Source: Lepus europaeus (Eukaryota; Chordata; Mammalia; Lagomorpha; Leporidae). From it: 64,000 bases of DNA. Location of the stretch: NCBI RefSeq assembly GCF_033115175.1, contig NC_084850.1:2479024-2543023 (forward strand). The letters run 5' to 3'. A program made the position numbers and the translations under genes. This document shows, one piece after another, positions 1 to 11,505 of this stretch; the stretch's first letter is position 1; the number at the start of each line of letters is the position of its first letter. Below the pieces are notes generated by a model, which was given only the letters and a program-made list of their open reading frames with translations, was not told the DNA's origin and did no database searches.

Positions 1-797
1 ATGACTTCTACAAGGTGAAATATGCACATTTCAAACAAAGAAATTGAATTTTGTGAGAAATTTCATAACATATACAAGAGGTGGTCCAAAACACATGACA
101 ATCTCATGCATTGCTTCCTAAAAAGTGCTGTAAGTCCTGTAAGGACTCAGACAGGGTGGAAGTACAATGGATTATTTGTCAGAATAATGGACATCAAAAA
201 GTCTAAGGAACTTTTCTAAAAATAAAACTATTGCTTCAGAATTAGAGACCTAATCTTGCAATGCATAATAACAGAAGCCTGCAGTAAGTTAAATAGTTCC
301 TATCCTTATCATTAAGTCTAATTGACAGCAAGGGGAATACTAATAGTCAGCCACATGGTGGTCAAAATTCAAACTCAACCCGTTAAGATCAATGTAGTAT
401 TAACTCCATGGCAGTACATATTGGTTCTTCATGAGGAAAGTAATTATGTTTTGTTTTTTACTTCAGATAGATCCAAATATAAGAGAAAGGAAGTCAAGAG
501 GTAAATTAAGGGCAGACTTTAGGTGAAAAGTCCAAGGAAGAAAGGGTATTCACACACATAGCTTTGGAGAAAGCCGAGAAAAGTATACTGACCTTAGGAC
601 TCTGCAGTTTTGTGATTTACAAAGTGAAAGGGAGATGCCATCTTCCTGCATAACAATATAAAGAGCTCTTTTGAGCTGCTCCCCAGTTAAACTGATAAAA
701 ATTACATATATTTTAAAAACCCAACTATTTAAAGCCTCTGGAAATTGGCTTACGGATGAACAGCAAATGAACAAACGTGTAGTCAAAAACATCTATG
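1..797. other. AT-rich stretch, no gene recognised
   Basis: I see no coding potential beyond short chance ORFs and no repeat I can name. It is probably old, diverged repeat or unique intergenic DNA. Confidence 0.4.
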
Positions 798-1057
798 GAG
801 CTGGCATTGTGGGGTGATGGGGTAAATTGCCACCTGCAGTGCTGACATCCAGTATGAGTCCCTGTTACAGTACTAGCTGCTCCACTACCAATCCAGCTCC
901 CAGATAACATGCCTGGGAAAACAGCAGAAGATGGCACAAGTATTTTGACCCCTGCCACATAAGTGAGAGATTTTGGATGGAGTTCTAGGCTCCTGGCTTC
1001 AGCCAAACCCAGCCCTGGTCATTGTGGCCATTTGGGGAGTGAACCAGTAGCTGGAAG

Positions 1058-1104
<47 letters not shown>

Positions 1105-1148
1105 CCTCCCATTCTCTAACTCTGGCTTTCAAATAAATATATAAATAC
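798..1148 (+). mobile_element. CSINE (lagomorph tRNA-derived SINE), diverged
   Basis: The element opens with a 'gagctggcattgtgg' head, carries the conserved block around 'gaaggcacaag/gaagatggcacaag', a long (CT)n tract at about 1060-1101 and an AATAAATA-type tail. It matches the other CSINEs of this window along its length but with many substitutions, so it is an older insertion. Confidence 0.85.
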
Positions 1149-1826
1149 TTTTTAAAATAACGTCTACAAAAATTCCATAAGAAGGGTGAGAGTTTTTAAG
1201 ATTTGAATGAATATATCTTCCCTTCTTCTGCTTCTCAGTTCACTGATGCAGAGTCCAGATATATGGGACAACAACAACAAAGAATAGGAAAGAACAAAAC
1301 AGAACCAGAAGCCCCAAGATTAAGGAAATATTAGTCATAAATTTAAAATAATTATGTTTAATATGTTCAAGGACATAAAGATGTAGATAACATTTTTAAG
1401 GAACTGAAAAATAATGCAATCAACTTCTCAAAGTGGTAATATAAAAATAGAGTGTTATGTATAAAAACAGACCCACCAAAGCAGGACAGGAAATTAATAA
1501 AGTGAGAGATATGTAAGGAGAATATATCTAGAGTGAAGTAAAGAGAAAAAAAAAATGGGAAATGCTTAAGACAGGGAGTGAGACATAGAAGGTAAGGAGG
1601 GAAGTATAACAGTATTAGAGAAGTCCAGAAGTTGGGAGAGAGAATGGTGCAGATTATCTAAGGAGATAATGATGAACAATTTTTATATGGTGACTAACTA
1701 CATTAATCCAGGAATACAAGAATTCCTATGAACACAAGAATAAAAATACATGAATCTACTATAGAAATACTATAGTAAAACTGTAGCAGACCAAAGCCAA
1801 AGAGAAAATGTTGACAGTGGAAAGAC
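1149..1826. other. A-rich intergenic stretch, no gene recognised
   Basis: The plus strand is rich in A and AG, with phrases such as 'gaacaaaacagaaccagaag' that recall worn-out L1 sequence. No ORF of interest and no clear element boundary is visible. Confidence 0.35.
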
Positions 1827-2160
1827 TGGGGGCTGGCACTGTGGTTTGTTGGTTAAGCCTCCACCTGTGTAACTGGCATCCCATTTGGATGCTGGTTTGA
1901 GTCCTGGTTGCTCCACTTCCAATGCAGTTCCTTGCAAATGTCCCTGGGAAAGTCCTGGAAGATGGCACAAGTACTCGGGTCCCTGCACTCATTTGTGAGA
2001 CCTGGAAGAAGTTCCTAGCTCCTGACTTTGGATCATCCCAGCTTCAGCTGTTGCAGCCATTTAGGGAGTGAACTAGTGGATGGAAGACCTCCCTCTCTGT
2101 CTCTCCCTCTCTCTGTATGTAACTCGGCCACTCAAATAAATAAATCTTTGAATAAAAAGA
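1827..2160 (+). mobile_element. CSINE, diverged
   Basis: The head 'gggggctggcactgtgg', the 'gaagatggcacaagtactcggg' region, a short CT tract and the tail 'caaataaataaatctttg' give the full CSINE layout on the plus strand. Confidence 0.85.
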
Positions 2161-2247
2161 GTAGAGAGATTGCAAAAAAATATAACAAATTAACATCAGG
2201 TATTAGTTTTCCATACATACTGTAACAAGTTAATATAAATATAGCAT

Positions 2248-3664
2248 CTTTTTTTAACTTTTATTTAATGAATATAAATTTCCAATGTACACCTTATGGA
2301 TAACAATGGCTTCCCCCTCCCATAACTTCACTCCCACCCGCAGCCTTCCCCTCTCCCACTCCCTCTCTCCTTCCATTCACATCAAGATTCATTTTCAATT
2401 CTCTTTATATACAGAAGATCAATTTAGTATATATTAAGTAAAGATTTCAACAGTTTGCACACACATAGAAACACAAAGTGAAACATACTGTTTGAGTACT
2501 AGTTATAGCATTAAATAATAGTGTACAGCACATTAAGGACAGAGATCCCACATGAGGAGCAAGAGCACAGTGACTCCTCTTGTTGACCCAACAAATTGAC
2601 ACTCTAGTTTATGGCACCAGTAACCACCCTAGGCTCTCGTCATGAGTTGCCAAGGCTATGGAAGCCTTCCAAGTTTGCCGACTCTGATCATATTTAGACA
2701 AGGTCATAAAAGACAGGGTGAGGATAGTAACCAATGATCCTAAGAGTGGCATTAACCAGGTCTGAACAATTATACAGCATTAAGTGGGGAAGAGCACCAT
2801 CAGTACACACAGGTTGGGAGCAGAGCCATTGGTGGTAGAGTAGAGGTTATGATTACGAAGTAATGAGGCCCAAGTACGCTAGACAGGGTCTAGAACAAAG
2901 GACAGAGTCATTATTAGAGGAGCTAAGAAAGGTGTTGTCTAAGCTACAATTAAGTTTTCTGATTGAGAGGCAAATAGAAGCTGACAGAAGGGGCTTGATA
3001 ATAATCTGTTGGGCTTTAGGCCTTGTAAGCTAAGAGGCCCAGACCTATCTATCTCTTAACATGAGGTACATCCTAAGGGAGGTGTGAATCTCCTAGGGGA
3101 AGGCACTCTGTTGACATTCATTACTTGGCTGGCCTGGGAGGAGAGCTGGCCAGGTAAAGGCAGGTGGCATCTCTAACAAGAAATTTACAGTTCTGCCTGC
3201 AATGTTGCTGACCCTACTTGGCCGTCCCCTCAGCTACAGTGGTCACTTTGGAAGTTGGACTGAGTGAAGGGCTTTTCAGCTTAGAGCCAATGATATCTGT
3301 GGCTCTGACCTGGGCATCCTTCGACTCCAGGGCAGGTCCATTTCCAGTGATCCAACTCTTGGCATAGCTATCAGGGCTCTTCACAAGTTGACTTCTGCTG
3401 AAGCCCAGGCTTACCACATTGAAAGTCACTGCAGTGGACTGGCCTGTTGGGTCTCCTTGAGGGCAGATCACTGTACAGATCAGCCATTAATAGGCCTGCC
3501 ACCCATTGCTTCTGATGCCTAGCTTTCTTTTCCTCCTGGTTTGTGTTAAAGCAGACCAGAGGATGCAAGTCAAGGGAGTGCCCAAGTCCCATCTCTAATC
3601 TTCGGTGGCCTGAACTACAAGTCTATAGTCACAGGCATGTTCTGTAGTAGTTTTTCTAAGGTAG
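2248..3664 (-). mobile_element. L1 3' end with long 3' UTR, minus strand
   Basis: On the minus strand this ends in AATAAAAGTTAAAAA, the terminus shared by all young L1s here. From 2248 to about 3270 it is nearly the same sequence as the plus-strand copies at 22062-23062 and 47137-48075, so it is one L1 subfamily with a long 3' UTR. The part beyond 3270 is absent from those two copies, which are shorter at their 5' ends. It is a 5'-truncated insertion without a usable ORF; the small ORFs inside are chance. Confidence 0.8.
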
Positions 3665-4149
3665 ACAATGCCCATGAGGAAAATTATATTCTCACTTTAA
3701 AACTTTCTTTCCCTTTGGTCTGAAAGGGAGGTTTTTCAACTTACTGTTTACTTCGCTGATGGCGAGGTAAATCTAGCTATGAGATTATAATTTAAGCTCT
3801 TATTTTGGCTATGCTATTACAGAAAAATGTTAGCCATCTCTTTTATGAGGTCTAAAGATTAAATTGTGAGTCCTACAGATTCCTTCATAATAGAATTAGT
3901 TTCCTACCTTGAAGAGAATAGAGAAATGAAAGAACAAGTTGGGCTTAGAATAGAGAAATGAGGGAGCAAGTCCTAGATCGCTTGCTGACAATAGCAATAT
4001 TACATGAATACTTAGCAAACAGTTTCAACCATTATATAACAACTTAAGAAAACATTTACCAGAAGGTCCAATGCCTTCTATAAATTTTAAGAATCATGTA
4101 TTTGAAAACACCTCTTAAATATCTAACATGGTGTAGTTTGTTTAACCAG
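3665..4149. other. Intergenic stretch, no gene recognised
   Basis: Diverged AT-rich sequence. A short motif ('gaatagagaaatgaaagaacaag' type) occurs twice around 3913-3975 as an imperfect local duplication. Nothing else is recognisable. Confidence 0.35.
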
Positions 4150-4420
4150 TAAACTTAGGCACACCTAAATATAGCATCTTAAAACCAAATAAAAACATTA
4201 TCTCATAGTTCTGGAGGTCATAAGTCTGAAGTCAGAATTCAGAATCACTGGGTCAAAATCTAGCATATGCTCCTCCTTGCCAAGAGAGGTTCTTTGATGA
4301 GAATTTGTTCCCTGCCTCTCCCAGGTTTTCGTGGAAAACAGCATTCATTGGTTTATATCTGCATCATTCCTCTCTACCTCTGTGGTCCAATTGCCTTCTT
4401 CTCTTTTGCTCATGTTAAAT
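4150..4420 (-). mobile_element. MaLR (MLT1-type) LTR fragment
   Basis: The phrases 'tctcatagttctggaggtcataag' in parts, 'ttgttccctgcctctccc' and 'gtggtccaattgcc' match the reverse complement of mammal-wide MLT1 LTRs. It is old and truncated; the exact subfamily needs a repeat library. Confidence 0.55.
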
Positions 4421-4519
4421 ATCTCTGTGTTCATCTTATATAAACATTTGAAATTATGGAGATATATAGGTTGGCACATGCTCACTCGGACTTACCGCCA
4501 ATGGTGGGACTAGAAATGT

Positions 4520-5432
4520 GCCAGGGGATTACAAATCAATTTTACCAAGGAGGCAGGTACCAATGCCAGCGCACTTGGTAAAGTGATAAGTATAAGTACA
4601 CAACTGATCAAAAAGATAGGGTATGTGTCGAAGAGATTTCACAAATAAGACCAGTGTAAGCAAATAATGAAGGATAGAATTAAAAGGGAGAGAATGATCC
4701 TGCGGGGGAAGCAGGACACACAGCAGACTCATAGAATGGCAAATGCCCAAAACAGCACTCCTGCCTCAGAATCAACCCTTGGGACATTCGGATCTGGCTA
4801 AAAGGTCCATGAGAGTCTCACAGGCATGGAAAGCCATGACACGGTGGCAAAAAACAATCTAAATGAAAGACCCTGGTGAACAAGACCCCAGCAGAAGGAA
4901 CAGGCCATCAAGGAGAGAGGCGCCTTTCTCTGAAGGGAGGGAGGAACCTCCACTGTGACACGGCCTAGACTAAACAAGTTCAGAGTCGGTGAACTCAAGG
5001 GGTTTCCATAGCCTAGACAGCTCATAGCAAGAGTCTCGGGTGATTGCTGCTGTCATAAGTAAGAGTGCCAATTGTTAAATCAACAACGGGAGTCACTGGG
5101 TACATGTTCCCCACGTAGGATCTCTGTCCTTAATGTGTTTTACTATGAAACTTAAAAACAACACTACTAGTGGAACAATACCCTATACCTTGTGCGGTTG
5201 TGTGAGTGCAGCCTGCTGAAATCCTTGCTTAGTATATACTAAGTTGATCTTCAGTATATGAAGGTAATTGAAAATGAAACTCGATGAAGGGCGGGATGGG
5301 AGAGGGAGTGGGAGAGGTGAGGGCTGTGTGAGGGAGGGAGGTTGTGTGGGGGGGAAGCCACAACAATACAAAAGTTGCACTTTGTAAATTCACATTTATT
5401 AAATAAAAAAATAAATATACAACAAACAAAAA
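4520..5432 (+). mobile_element. L1 3' UTR, 5'-truncated
   Basis: It contains the module 'ctcagaatcaacccttggg', then 'catggaaagcca', 'ttccatagcctagacagctc', 'taggatctctgtccttaatg', the pyrimidine-poor G-rich run, and ends with 'attaaataaaaaaataaa'. The same order recurs at 35063, 56610 (minus) and 62526. The 5' edge is uncertain by about 150 bases. Confidence 0.8.
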
Positions 5433-5444
5433 AAAAGAACTTAA

Positions 5445-5662
5445 TACTTTACCCTTTTAGTATTTTTTATGTTCTACTTAAAACTATTGGTTGAACTCTG
5501 TAATTAATACACAATTATTCTTAGGTGTTTAATTAATGCTATAACTAGTGCTCAAATAGTATTTTACACTTTATGTTTCTCTGTGTGTGCAAACTGTTGA
5601 AATCTTTACTTAATATATGCTAAATTGATCTTCTGTATATAAAGATAATTGAAAATTTAAAA
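5445..5662 (+). mobile_element. Short L1 3'-end fragment
   Basis: It carries 'aattaatgctataactagtgc', 'tgcaaactgttgaaatcttta' and 'cttctgtatataaagataat', the last conserved part of the L1 3' UTR, then an A-rich end. It probably represents a very short second insertion beside the preceding one. Confidence 0.65.
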
Positions 5663-6665
5663 AAATCAAATTAACATGGAGTAGAAAAAAAAGAATCTTG
5701 ATTTTTCTACATAAGGTAACATCCACAGGTTACAGGAATTATGAATTGTAGATCTTTTGGTGAGGCTATTATTCATCCTACCCCACTTCAAAACAATGGT
5801 AATTAAATTGACAGTTGAATTCTCAACAGAAACCATAGAAAGCACAATACTATGATAGGATGTCTTCAAAGCACAGAAACACAGAAGAAACATTGCTGCC
5901 AATTTGGAATTCTATATCCAGAGAAAATATACTTGAAGGATGAAGGCAAATGGTATTCCATTGTATGTCTATGTGTATTTCTCATTTTCTTTATCCATTC
6001 ACTTGTTGATAAACACTTAGATTACTTCCTTTTCTTGACTGCTGTGAGTAACGTTGCAGTGAGCAATGAATCTAGGAATACAATTATCTCTTTAAGATAG
6101 TGATTTTAATTCCTTTGAATATATATCCAAAATTGAGATTACTGGATCATATGTTAGTTCTCTAAATTTTTTGAAGAACCTCCACAACATTTTCCATAAA
6201 GCCTGTACCAAAATTGTACAACCAATTCTCTTTTCTCCATGTTCTCATCAATACTTTCTATCTTTTGACTTTCTGATTAAAAAGGAACATGATAACTAAG
6301 ATTAGATGATGGACATGTTAGTTTAATTGTGGTAATAACTTAATAATATAAGTGTATGTCAAAACATGAAATTGTACAGCTTAAATATATGCAATACTTC
6401 TTTTTCATCGATCTCTCAATTAACAAGAAGTGAAGATGAAATAATGACATTATAAGACAGAAATTGAGATAATTCAACACAATCAGAACTCTACTAAAGG
6501 TGTTTTTCCTGCAGATGGAAAAGTATTACCACTGGAAACTCAAAGATGCAGACAGTAACAAAGGAAAAACAAATGGTAAATATATGGGTAAATTTAAATG
6601 AATATTAACATAAAATAATAATTATTCATAGATGTACATATATATGTATGTATATACTTTGTTCT
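5663..6665. repeat. Old L1-like remains in mixed orientation
   Basis: The 'gccaatttggaattctatat' phrase and the stretch around 5940-6300 (resembling the end of ORF2 on the minus strand) suggest worn L1 sequence. All reading frames are broken. From 6330 on nothing definite can be named. Confidence 0.45.
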
Positions 6666-6667
6666 TA

Positions 6668-6914
6668 AAAAATGTATTTGAAAGGCAAAGTGACAGAGAG
6701 GAAGAGACAGAGAGATCTTCTACCCACTGCTTCACTCCCCAAAAGGCTGCAACAGCCAGAGATGGGCCAGGCTGAAGCCAGGAACCAGAAACTCCATCCT
6801 AGTCTCCCATATGGGTAGCAGCCTTTTGAGTAGCTGGGATTCAAACTAACACTCCAATAGGGGATGCCAGTGTCACAAGTGTGGATTAATCTGTTGTGCC
6901 ACAACACCATCCCC
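6668..6914 (-). mobile_element. CSINE, diverged
   Basis: On the plus strand it starts with 'atgtatttgaaaggcaaagtg', runs through the AG tract, 'ttcactccccaaaaggctgc' and ends in 'accatcccc', which is the CSINE read backwards. A (CA)n dinucleotide run follows at 6934-6952. Confidence 0.85.
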
Positions 6915-7282
6915 CTATAAATGTGTTTCTGATAACACACACACACACACACAATTAAATGATAATAAATGCTTGTAAATTAGCAGGTTTAAATGTGGTT
7001 AAAGTATTCTATGTCCCTTGTATTATCATGGAAGAGGATACAAATAATAATTTATGAAAGACTGTTAAGTCAAGCTAGCATGATGGAATCCACTGGTTAA
7101 CCACACACACACAAAAAAAAAGAACAGGAAAGGATAAACAACTTACAAGTTAATCGGGAGATAAAAAGAATCAATCCAAAAAGAAAGCACAGGAAAGAGT
7201 AGGAAACAATATAGAATGGGGAAGACAAAAATAAAGCAAAAGGGATGGGTATTACAATCCGGCAGTAGTCACCATGTGAGAC
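6915..7282. other. Intergenic stretch, no gene recognised
   Basis: A-rich sequence with a small (CA)n tract near 6935 and another near 7101. No ORF or repeat was recognised. Confidence 0.35.
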
Positions 7283-7535
7283 AGCCACATCTCATATTGA
7301 AGTGTCTGGTTCAAGTCCTGCCTTCATTTCCAATCCAGCTTCCTGCTTATGTATTCTGGTAAGCAGCAGACAATGGCTCAAGTGCTTCGGCATTAGCAAA
7401 CCGCATGGGAGACCTGGATGGAGTCCCAGGTTTCTGGCTTTGCTGTGGCTCAGCCCTCAGGCATTTGAGCAGTAAACCAGAAGATGGAAGATACCTCTCT
7501 CTCTCTTACTTGTGCTTATTCAAGTAGATGAAAAA
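7283..7535 (+). mobile_element. CSINE, old and truncated
   Basis: It holds 'gtctggttcaagtcctgcc', 'ccaatccagcttcctgctta', 'caatggctcaagtgcttcgg' and a CT tract, but the head is degraded. It is one of the most diverged SINEs here. Confidence 0.7.
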
Positions 7536-7750
7536 GTAAGTTAGTAAGCATTTAAAAAAGAGGTAGATTTAAAGTCAAATATTTCAATAATTACATTAAG
7601 TGTAAAATAAGTTCTTATAGCAAAATGCAAAGATTATTAAACCCAAACAACTATGCTGTTTACCATAGACAGGTTGAGCACACAGGAAAGTTGAAAGAAA
7701 AATGTTGGGAAAAATATATCATAAAACCACCTATGAAAAGAAAGTCAGCA
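7536..7750. other. Intergenic stretch, no gene recognised
   Basis: AT-rich DNA that serves as the target of the following SINE. Nothing else is visible. Confidence 0.3.
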
Positions 7751-7766
7751 TAGATGCATTAATTTC

Positions 7767-8110
7767 TTTTTTTTTCTTTTTTCTTTTTTTTTTTTTTTTT
7801 TGACAGGCAGAGTGGATAATGAGAGAGACAGAGAGAAAAGTCTTCCTTTGCCGTTGGTTCACCCTCCAATGGCCGCTGCGGCCGGCGCACCACGCTGATC
7901 CGATGGCAGGAGCCAGGTGCTTCTCCTGGTCTCCCATGGGGTGCAGGGCCCAAGCACTTGGGCCATCCTCCACTGCCTTCCCAGGCCATAGCAGAGAGCT
8001 GGCCTGGAAGAGGGGCAACGGGATAGAATCCGGTGCCCCAACCGGGACTAGAACCCGGTGTGCCGGCGCCGCAAGGCGGAGGATTAGCCTGTTAAGCCAC
8101 GGCGCCGGCC
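7767..8110 (-). mobile_element. CSINE, young, flanked by 16-base target-site duplication
   Basis: On the minus strand it starts GGCCGGCGCCGTGGC and carries the B-box-like GGTTCTAGTCCCGG, then a CT tract and a poly(A) end (poly-T at 7768-7800). The 16 bases tagatgcattaatttc occur on both sides (7751-7766 and 8111-8126), which proves target-primed insertion. The high CpG content and intact ends show a recent copy. ORFs up to 154 codons in it are consequences of GC content. Confidence 0.95.
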
Positions 8111-8167
8111 TAGATGCATTAATTTCAAAGTAGACTTTTGCTAAAAGCATTACTAGAAATAAGAAGG

Positions 8168-8455
8168 TAGACTGGACATTTGGTATGGTGGTCAAGGTTC
8201 CACTTGATATACCTGCTTCCCATATCAGAGTTCATAAACACAGCAGGTAATGACTCAAGTATTTGGATCTCTGTCACCCACATGGGAGACTTGGATTCAG
8301 ATCTTGGCTCCCAGCTTCTACCTTTCCCAGTCCCAGCTGTTGTAGGCATTTGGGAATGAACCAATGGATAGAAGATCTCTCTCTCTCTCTCTGTCTCTCT
8401 CTCTATATATATATATATGTATATGTTTCTTTTTAAATAAACAAATAAAGCAAAA
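8168..8455 (+). mobile_element. CSINE, old
   Basis: The layout follows CSINE ('ggtaatgactcaagtatttgg', 'acatgggagacttgga', CT tract at 8371-8404) with an AT-rich simple tail. The head is poorly conserved. Confidence 0.7.
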
Positions 8456-9492
8456 TAAAATACAAAACAGAAGAGAAAGTTATTAATGCTAACAAGTTAA
8501 ATATATCAAGAAGTAACTTTTCAATTTTTATATTTATTTAATAACATTAAATATGAACATATAAAGCAAAAATAAATAAAACTAAAAAATAGACACATTA
8601 ACAGAGCATATTATTTTAACTCACTTAGTGATAGATTAAGCAGGAAACAAATTAGTAAAGATATAGGAAGTTTGACCAACATAAAGGTGAAGAAGTTTTA
8701 ATGGACATCTATAGAATGCATACCCAACAAATGAAGAATTTACATTCTTCTCAAGAACATGGAGCACTTACAAAGTTGTCCATATGCTAAGACAGGAAGA
8801 ATGTGAATCCAAAAATAAATGAGATACATCTTTACTACTTTTTGTATCTTCTCATTGGGTAGCTGAGGAAGATCCATCAAAGGGGCATTGAAAGCAGAGT
8901 GGCTAGACTATAGACACACGTTCTAGCTTTAGGACCAAAGGGAGTTCTTTGGGTGCCAGAGAGAGTGTTTCAGATCAATGAGAAAAATAAATGTGAAAGA
9001 GAAATCACAGAAAGTTATCTACAAACTCCTGGGCTCAACTTGAGCTGCTCATAGAGGTACCTTGCCATAAACAGGATACAAAATACTTTGAAACAAATGG
9101 TAGACAATTGCACAGACCAGACTCTGGGTGGTTCAAAAACAATGCATATGAAAATATTACTCTACTAAGCAAGAGCATAATGCTATTTTTTTCAATACAT
9201 GTGGAATATTTAGCATGATAGCCAATATCCTTTGTCATAAAACAAACATTAACAAATTCTCAAAACTTGAACTCATACAGAGTATATTTTCTGTAAATAA
9301 AAATTAATCAAATTAGAAACAAAACAATAAGTACAATGGAAAAATATCACTTGGAAATTACACAACACACTCCTTAGCAACTGATGAGTCAAAGAGAGTC
9401 TCAGGGAAGTAAAAAGGCACTGAACTAAAATGAAAATGTAATATAACTCCACTTGTGGATGCAGCTAAAGGAGTATTTAGAAGGAAAATTGT

Positions 9493-9710
9493 GTGTGCCT
9501 GAGGCCTCCAGAGGCCGGCCTCAGCCTCTAGGTAGGACTTGGGGCCTGTTTGGAGCGCCGGGCTGGCTCTTGCGTGCCCTGGGGTGGGCGAGAGGCAGAC
9601 CAAGCCCAGCGCGGCCAGGCCTGCTGGCCTGACCGCGGGCCTCTCTCAAGCCGCGGCCTGCATTCTGCCCTGCATTCGGCTGGGCATCTGAGCGCAGCCA
9701 AAAAAAAAAA
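9493..9710 (+). mobile_element. Unidentified GC-rich retroposed fragment with poly(A) and target-site duplication
   Basis: About 207 bases of strongly GC-rich sequence end in a run of A (9700-9710). The 13 bases gaaggaaaattgt stand directly on both sides (9480-9492 and 9711-9723). It shares nothing with the CSINE or L1 sequences here, has no AATAAA near the tail, and no real ORF. It therefore looks like an L1-mobilised copy of a structured non-coding RNA or an internally primed mRNA piece. A CTGA close to the 3' end would fit a box C/D-type RNA, but this is weak. I do not recognise the source. Confidence 0.75.
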
Positions 9711-11049
9711 GAAGGAAAATTGTAGCATTTAATTTTTACAATAAGAAAATAGAAATGTCTCTGCAATATTCTAAGGCTCAACATTAATTAACTGTAAAAA
9801 TAAAGCAAATAGAAGAAAAGAAATAAAAGATAATAACGGAAATCAATGATGTTAAAATTAAAAGACAAATAGAAAAAATTGAAGGAACCAAAAACCATTT
9901 CTTTAACAATATCAATCAAATAAAAGTCTAGCTAGATAAAGAGAAAAAGACATAAATGGCTAGCTAATATCAGCAAAGAAACAAGGAATATCATTACAGA
10001 TTGTTCAAACATTATAGGACAGAAAGAAAATACTAATACAAATTTATGTACACATATTCAAGAATTTGGATGAAATGAACAACTCAACAAAAATCAGGAA
10101 CTAATAAAAGTTACCCTAGATAAAACAGATGACTTGAATAGTGCTATGTTACTATTAGTTTAATGGTTATACATTAGTGGTGCATTTTCAAACTTTCTGA
10201 AAAATAGATCTCTACATAAAAATAGTTCTACTGGTGAATTCTCCTGAACTTTTAAAACATTATCACCAATTCTACATAATCTCTTCCAGAGAATGGAATG
10301 GGAACAAAGATTTTTCAACTCATTTTCTAAGTATGAGGTTGGCATTACTCTTATTTTAATACCAACATAAGGTAGCACAACAAAAGGAAAACAGCAGATA
10401 AACACCCTGCATGAATATATATATGCAATAATTGCCAACAAAACAATAACAAATAAAATCAGCAATATATAAAAATAATAATATGCCAAGATCAAATGTG
10501 GTTTATTAGAGGAATGTAAGGCCAGTTAAGTATTTCATAATTAATCAATGTAATAAATGACATTAACAGACTCAACAGTTTCATAATCATCCCAACTGAA
10601 GCAGAAAAATGTTTTATAATAATATGTAACATCCATTTATGATTAAAAACTTTCACAAAAAGAAAATAGACAGGCATATACGCAATCTGCAAAACCTCTA
10701 TAACTGATATGAAATTTTATAGTGAAAGACTAAGTGCTGTGTCCCTAAGGTTAAGAACAAGGTAAGCGATGTCTGTTCCCACTAATCTTATTCACTATTA
10801 TAGCAGAATTCTTATCAATGATAAAGAAATATCAATGACATACTGATTGGAAAGAAACAACATCTGTATTGTCAGAACACACAGTTATCTACATAAAAAA
10901 TAGTTAAAGGAAACTACCAAAACTCCTAGAACTAGTAAGTGAGTTTAGCAAGGTCTCAGAGATAAACACAAGATGAATACACAAACAAAAAATTTCATTT
11001 ACCTATAATAACAATAAGCATTGGAAACTAAACTTTTTAAAGATACTGT

Positions 11050-11505
11050 GTTAGATTTTAGATATTACAACAAAAATGCTTAAGAAAAACTACTACAAAG
11101 GAAGGATTTTTTTTTCAGCTCATGGTTTTGGAAGTTCACAGTTCAGGATCAGGCAGCAACATGGATTCAGCATCTGGTGTTGGTCTTCTTGGTAGGGTCC
11201 TGAAGCAGCACAGAGCATCACATTGCATGAGGGACCATTGAATGTAGGCAAAGGAAGGATCACATGGAGAGCCAGGTAGCAGAGAGAGAGTAGCTAGACC
11301 CAACTCAGGTTTTTATAACCAACCTGTTCATGAGAATTAATTTCCAAGGGCACATTAGCAACAACCTAGGGACTTTCCACTAGTTTCACATCCTAAACAT
11401 CATAATTATTTATAAATTTCTATCCTCTTAGTGCCATTAACATAAGACTTTAAAATTTAAACTTTAAATGTGTGTATGAGTTCAGGAGCCATACTGTATT
11501 CAAAT
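11050..11505 (-). mobile_element. MaLR (MST/MLT1-type) LTR
   Basis: Phrases such as 'ggatcacatggagagccagg' and 'ctgttcatgagaattaattt', ending in 'gtattcaaatcatat', correspond to the reverse complement of MaLR LTRs that begin TGATATG. It interrupts the older L1. Confidence 0.6.

Noticed and set aside
3214-3592. ORFs of 73-85 codons on the minus strand
   Set aside because: They are inside the L1 3' UTR, and the neighbouring copies do not support a conserved protein.
7731-8195. 154-codon minus-strand ORF and overlapping ORFs at 7759-8133
   Set aside because: They lie inside a young GC-rich CSINE with a target-site duplication and end in a lysine run coded by its poly(A). They are not genes.
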